64,000 bases of DNA, from contig JAGFNK010000029.1 in the NCBI GenBank assembly GCA_025769875.1, positions 124,001 to 188,000 on the forward strand, given 5' to 3'. The notes under the pieces were generated by a model. It saw only the letters and a list, made by a program, of their open reading frames with translations, searched no databases and had not been told where the DNA came from. Positions 61,555-64,000 of the stretch are shown in pieces. The stretch's first letter is position 1. Each line of letters begins with the position of its first letter. Made by a program: the position numbers and the translations under genes. Origin of the DNA: Russula earlei (taxonomy: Eukaryota; Basidiomycota; Agaricomycetes; Russulales; Russulaceae).

Positions 61555-61801
61555 ACCGCCCACTACCATTGACTCCACCTGTTATCCCAGTCCCACTTCC
61601 TCATACTCACGGTCAATTAACTCCTTTTGCTACTCTGTTAGTAGAACATTCAAGTAGTAACGAGTCCCCCCCAGGATCCATAGTTGGTTTACGGTGCTAC
61701 TTTCCAGAATTAGCATACTTAGGATCAGTCCTACCCCATAGAACGCGTAGGGAGTTACTAGACTTCAAAAATCATTGCAAGGAATTGTGGCATGCGCGGA
61801 C
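61540..61801 (+). pseudogene. ORF C of family B element, interrupted by copia
   Basis: Open in the -1 frame relative to ORF B: RPLPLTPPVIPVPLPHTHGQ, GLRCYFPELAYLGSV, LPHRTRRELLDFKNHCKELWHAR. It aligns with 21360-21600 of element A. A copia LTR starts at 61802 within the frame. Confidence 0.5.
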
Positions 61802-62325
61802 TGTTGTGATTCCCGACCGCAGGTGAGCTTGATCGCGAGCACACGAAGCTGATGAGGGATCCCCTCACTCGGGATATATACCCAGGACTGTTCTTAGCAT
61901 CTCCAAGTAGAACTAGTTATTTACACTCAGTTCATACCTAGTCTAGTCAATTGACGTAGACGCTGATTGGGTCGACTGACGTTCCGTCATTTGGATACCA
62001 TTCGCTTACCTCCTGCCTACTTAAATGAGTAGATAGTTTACCCTTGCTCCTCAGTGATCGCTCACACGTGCGAGTCACTGAGGTGTGTTCCCACTTACTT
62101 ATCGTTCCTTTCGTTCCATAAAGCTCATACTTGAATAGTACAGTCGTTACATTATTCAGGTAAATATATATCCATAGTGATTGCTCACGCGCGCGAGTCA
62201 CTGAGTACAGTTATTACATTATTCAGCGATTCCCACGTGTGCGAACGTGCAGGTCCTCTTCGATGCTGCATACACCCATGCATAACAACCCTTCCATACC
62301 CCAAATAAACTGTTTACTTTCTACA
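61802..62325 (+). repeat. 5' LTR of the second copia element (524 bp)
   Basis: TGTTGTGATTCC...TTTCTACA, followed directly by GGTTATGGGCCC. Inside are GATATATACCC near 61873 and the repeated TGCTCACRCGYGCGAGTCACTGAG-type blocks near 62060 and 62180. Confidence 0.75.
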
Positions 62326-62337
62326 GGTTATGGGCCC
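62326..62337 (+). promoter_or_regulatory. Copia primer-binding site for an initiator Met-tRNA half
   Basis: GGTTATGGGCCC abuts the LTR and is complementary to the anticodon stem-loop of initiator tRNA-Met (GGGCCCATAACC), the primer described for Drosophila copia. The gag ATG (62330) lies inside it. Confidence 0.7.
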
Positions 62338-63583
62338 TGGACCTCAATCTGCTTCAACATCTTCTGCCGCCTCCATGGTGCCAACACCCACCCCCGGAAC
62401 TTTTGATCAGCTGCCAGCAGTTATTCCCCACCTCGAGTTGAATGGATCGAACTGGGCTGTCTTCACCATGCAGTTCCGTCAAGCCATGGAAGCCATGGAC
62501 CGGTGGGGGTACTATGATGGAACAAGCCCGCGACCTGCCCTAGCCAAACCTAAGACCCCGACCAAGGACGAGGACTTGGCCATGAAGGCTTGGGACCGCA
62601 ACGACCGTATAGGGCGCTTCCTGCTCTGTCAACGTTTGCCCGACGCAGTTGCAGTACGTTTAGCAAATCTCCCTACAGCACAGCTGTGTTGGGAGAAGGT
62701 CTCTCAGGAGTACCAAGTGAAGAGTGAATATGCACAAAGCGACCGCCTCCAGGTGTTCTTGGACAGTTGCTGCGCTAAAGGCGTGGATGTCCGAACCTTC
62801 CTTCAGGACCTCCGCTTCAAGTGTGAAGAGCTCAATGCATCCGGGGTCACCATTTCTGATGCTGAATACCAACGCACCGTCCTCCGCAGTATCCTGGACA
62901 AGTTGGCGCGCTTCGCATCGGGACTAATGACAGTGGCCCGACTCACTAACAGCACCAGCAAGGTGCCCATGGACTCCCTCATGGACTCCATCTATGAGGA
63001 GGCAGACAGAATAAAGACCCGCCGCAGGCACAGTCACCAAGGCCAAAGCTCTGGCAAAAAGGACCAGCAACTGGACGAAGCTCTCGCTGCTCACGGGTCC
63101 AACGGCGCCAAGAAGAAGTGTCGCAAAGGGAAATGCCACAATTGTGGAAAGCAGGGACACTGGGCACGCGAGTGCTGCTCCCCAAAGAAGGAGGAGAACG
63201 CGGCAGCGCAGCCTGCATCCACATCCACCAGCACCCCGGCACCCACTCGATCAGAGAACAGGCCTGTAGGGTCAGCAAATGCCATCATCGACGAGACAGT
63301 CGAAGCAGATGGGTTTTGGCTGGCCGAGGAGGCAGAGGGCAGCGCACACACCTCCGGCGCCGACCTGGACCCCTCTTTCGGCAGAGCAAACGACACGATG
63401 CACGCACGCAACATGGAGGAGATAGCCGCAGCATCAACCAGGCAATCTGCTCAGGGAGGCGGAGTCTGCGTTGAACTCTACGACTCTGGAGCAATGAAAC
63501 ACATCAGCCCCTACAAGGAGGACTTTACTGAATATCGACTCTTATCACCACAAATCAGGAGCAGTTCAAAGCAATCAGCATAG
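62330..63583 (+). CDS. Copia Gag and protease N-part
   Basis: 417 codons from ATG 62330. Copia Gag: LNGSNWAVFTMQFRQAMEAMDRWG, LCWEKVSQEYQVKSEYAQSD, DVRTFLQDLRFKCEELNASG. CCHC knuckle CHNCGKQGHWAREC near residues 270-283. Then an acidic linker and protease VCVELYDSGAMKHISPYKEDF near residue 381. The frame ends with QIRSSSKQSA; a 1-nt change near 63547 moves the protease into another frame, so this copy is frameshifted unless the shift is programmed or an assembly error. Confidence 0.85.
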   Translation: MGPGPQSASTSSAASMVPTPTPGTFDQLPAVIPHLELNGSNWAVFTMQFRQAMEAMDRWGYYDGTSPRPALAKPKTPTKDEDLAMKAWDRNDRIGRFLLCQRLPDAVAVRLANLPTAQLCWEKVSQEYQVKSEYAQSDRLQVFLDSCCAKGVDVRTFLQDLRFKCEELNASGVTISDAEYQRTVLRSILDKLARFASGLMTVARLTNSTSKVPMDSLMDSIYEEADRIKTRRRHSHQGQSSGKKDQQLDEALAAHGSNGAKKKCRKGKCHNCGKQGHWARECCSPKKEENAAAQPASTSTSTPAPTRSENRPVGSANAIIDETVEADGFWLAEEAEGSAHTSGADLDPSFGRANDTMHARNMEEIAAASTRQSAQGGGVCVELYDSGAMKHISPYKEDFTEYRLLSPQIRSSSKQSA

Positions 63584-64000
63584 GATTGCTCACTGTGCCA
63601 GTACCTAATGCAGGAGGACGGGGAACGCTGAGGCTCCATGGAGTTCTACACGCCCCGCGGGTCGCTTACACACTCATCTCATTAGGAGAACTGGACAGTG
63701 AAGGCTATCGTATGGAATTGCGTGATGGGCATTTGAGCATTGCCACCCTGGAAGGCGAGCGTGTGGCACGCATACCATGCAGCGCGCGCGGATTATATCG
63801 CATTGAACGGCACGCAGAGTACACCCATGCAATCGAGCTCTCACTGATGGAGCTACACAGATGCCTAGGGCACATTGCCCCCTCCAGTGCGCGCAAATTA
63901 ATCCAAACCGGTGCCGTCAGAGGCATTATTGTCGACCCCGCATCAAAGGAAAGCGATTGCGATGCGTGCATATATGCGTGTGCTACTCGCCTCCCTATTC
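63547..64000 (+). CDS. Copia protease end and pre-integrase domain (partial)
   Basis: Open in a different frame to the window edge: FKAISIGLLTVPVPNAGG, LHGVLHAPRVAYTLISLGEL, RIPCSARGLYRIERH, then the pre-integrase His motif LMELHRCLGHIAPSSARKLI and CDACIYACATRLP. Continuous with the Gag frame except for the shift near 63547. Truncated by the end of the window. Confidence 0.8.

Larger units (their letters stand above)
61802..64000 (+). mobile_element. Second Ty1/copia element (5' part, runs off the window)
   Basis: It inserted into ORF C: conserved ORF C text stops at LWHAR and TGTTGTGATTCC follows. It contains an LTR, a tRNA-half primer site, gag, protease and the start of the integrase region. 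The 3' end is outside the window, so target duplication and LTR identity cannot be judged. Confidence 0.88.

Overview
The window looks like a transposon-rich stretch of a basidiomycete (probably Agaricomycete) nuclear genome. The evidence is the short GT-AG introns of about 50-65 nt, a Plavaka transposase, chromodomain-bearing Ty3/gypsy elements, Ty1/copia elements, and host genes of basidiomycete type (an MFS transporter and a giant GTPase-vWA protein). No species can be named from the sequence alone.

Layout. 1-28.2 kb is a nest of Ty3/gypsy elements: a chimeric fragment (1-1155), element C on plus (1156-7011), a family A LTR (7012-7840), element D on minus (7841-14171), a family B remnant on minus (14172-14985), the 3' half of element E on minus (15071-18491), and an almost complete element A on plus (18492-28178, two 830-bp LTRs). 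28.2-29.6 kb is low-complexity CCN-rich DNA. 29.6-35.2 kb holds a divergent pair: a spliced DUF6532-like gene on minus and a Plavaka transposase on plus. 35.6-46.3 kb is the host island: an MFS transporter and a giant multi-exon gene with a GBP-like GTPase, a Cys-rich middle and a C-terminal vWA domain, both on minus. 46.4-48.6 kb holds degenerate tandem repeats. 48.6-53.4 kb is an intact copia element with identical LTRs, an uninterrupted 1395-codon Gag-Pol and a perfect 5-bp target duplication. 53.4-61.8 kb is another graveyard, with LTRs of families A to D, a 1.27-kb non-autonomous hAT-like element inside an LTR, and a family B element. A second copia begins at 61802 and runs off the end.

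The most interesting system is in the two related gypsy lineages A and B. Between the primer-binding site and gag they carry extra ORFs (called A, B and C here) that I cannot match to any known family. In three copies ORF A has no genomic ATG. A 59-62 nt GT-AG intron starts inside the last 13-15 nt of the 5' LTR, spans the primer-binding site, and on removal joins a terminal A to TG, creating ATG. ORF B shows the same A|TG arrangement at a second short intron, whose donor lies in a conserved hairpin with a covarying base pair beside the ORF A stop. If this is right, unspliced RNA keeps the primer-binding site but lacks the ORF A start, and spliced RNA gains the start and loses the site: one splicing choice would separate messenger from reverse-transcription template. 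The primer-binding sites of four gypsy LTR families are complementary to the predicted 5' end of their own RNA, 32-35 nt after the TATA box, as in the self-primed Tf1/sushi type; the sequence differs between families while the complementarity is kept.

Decay differs by element. In elements C and D most in-frame stops are TGA where Arg is expected, as CpG deamination of CGA would give. Element A is broken mainly by single-base insertions. The copia at 48.6 kb is CpG-rich and unbroken.
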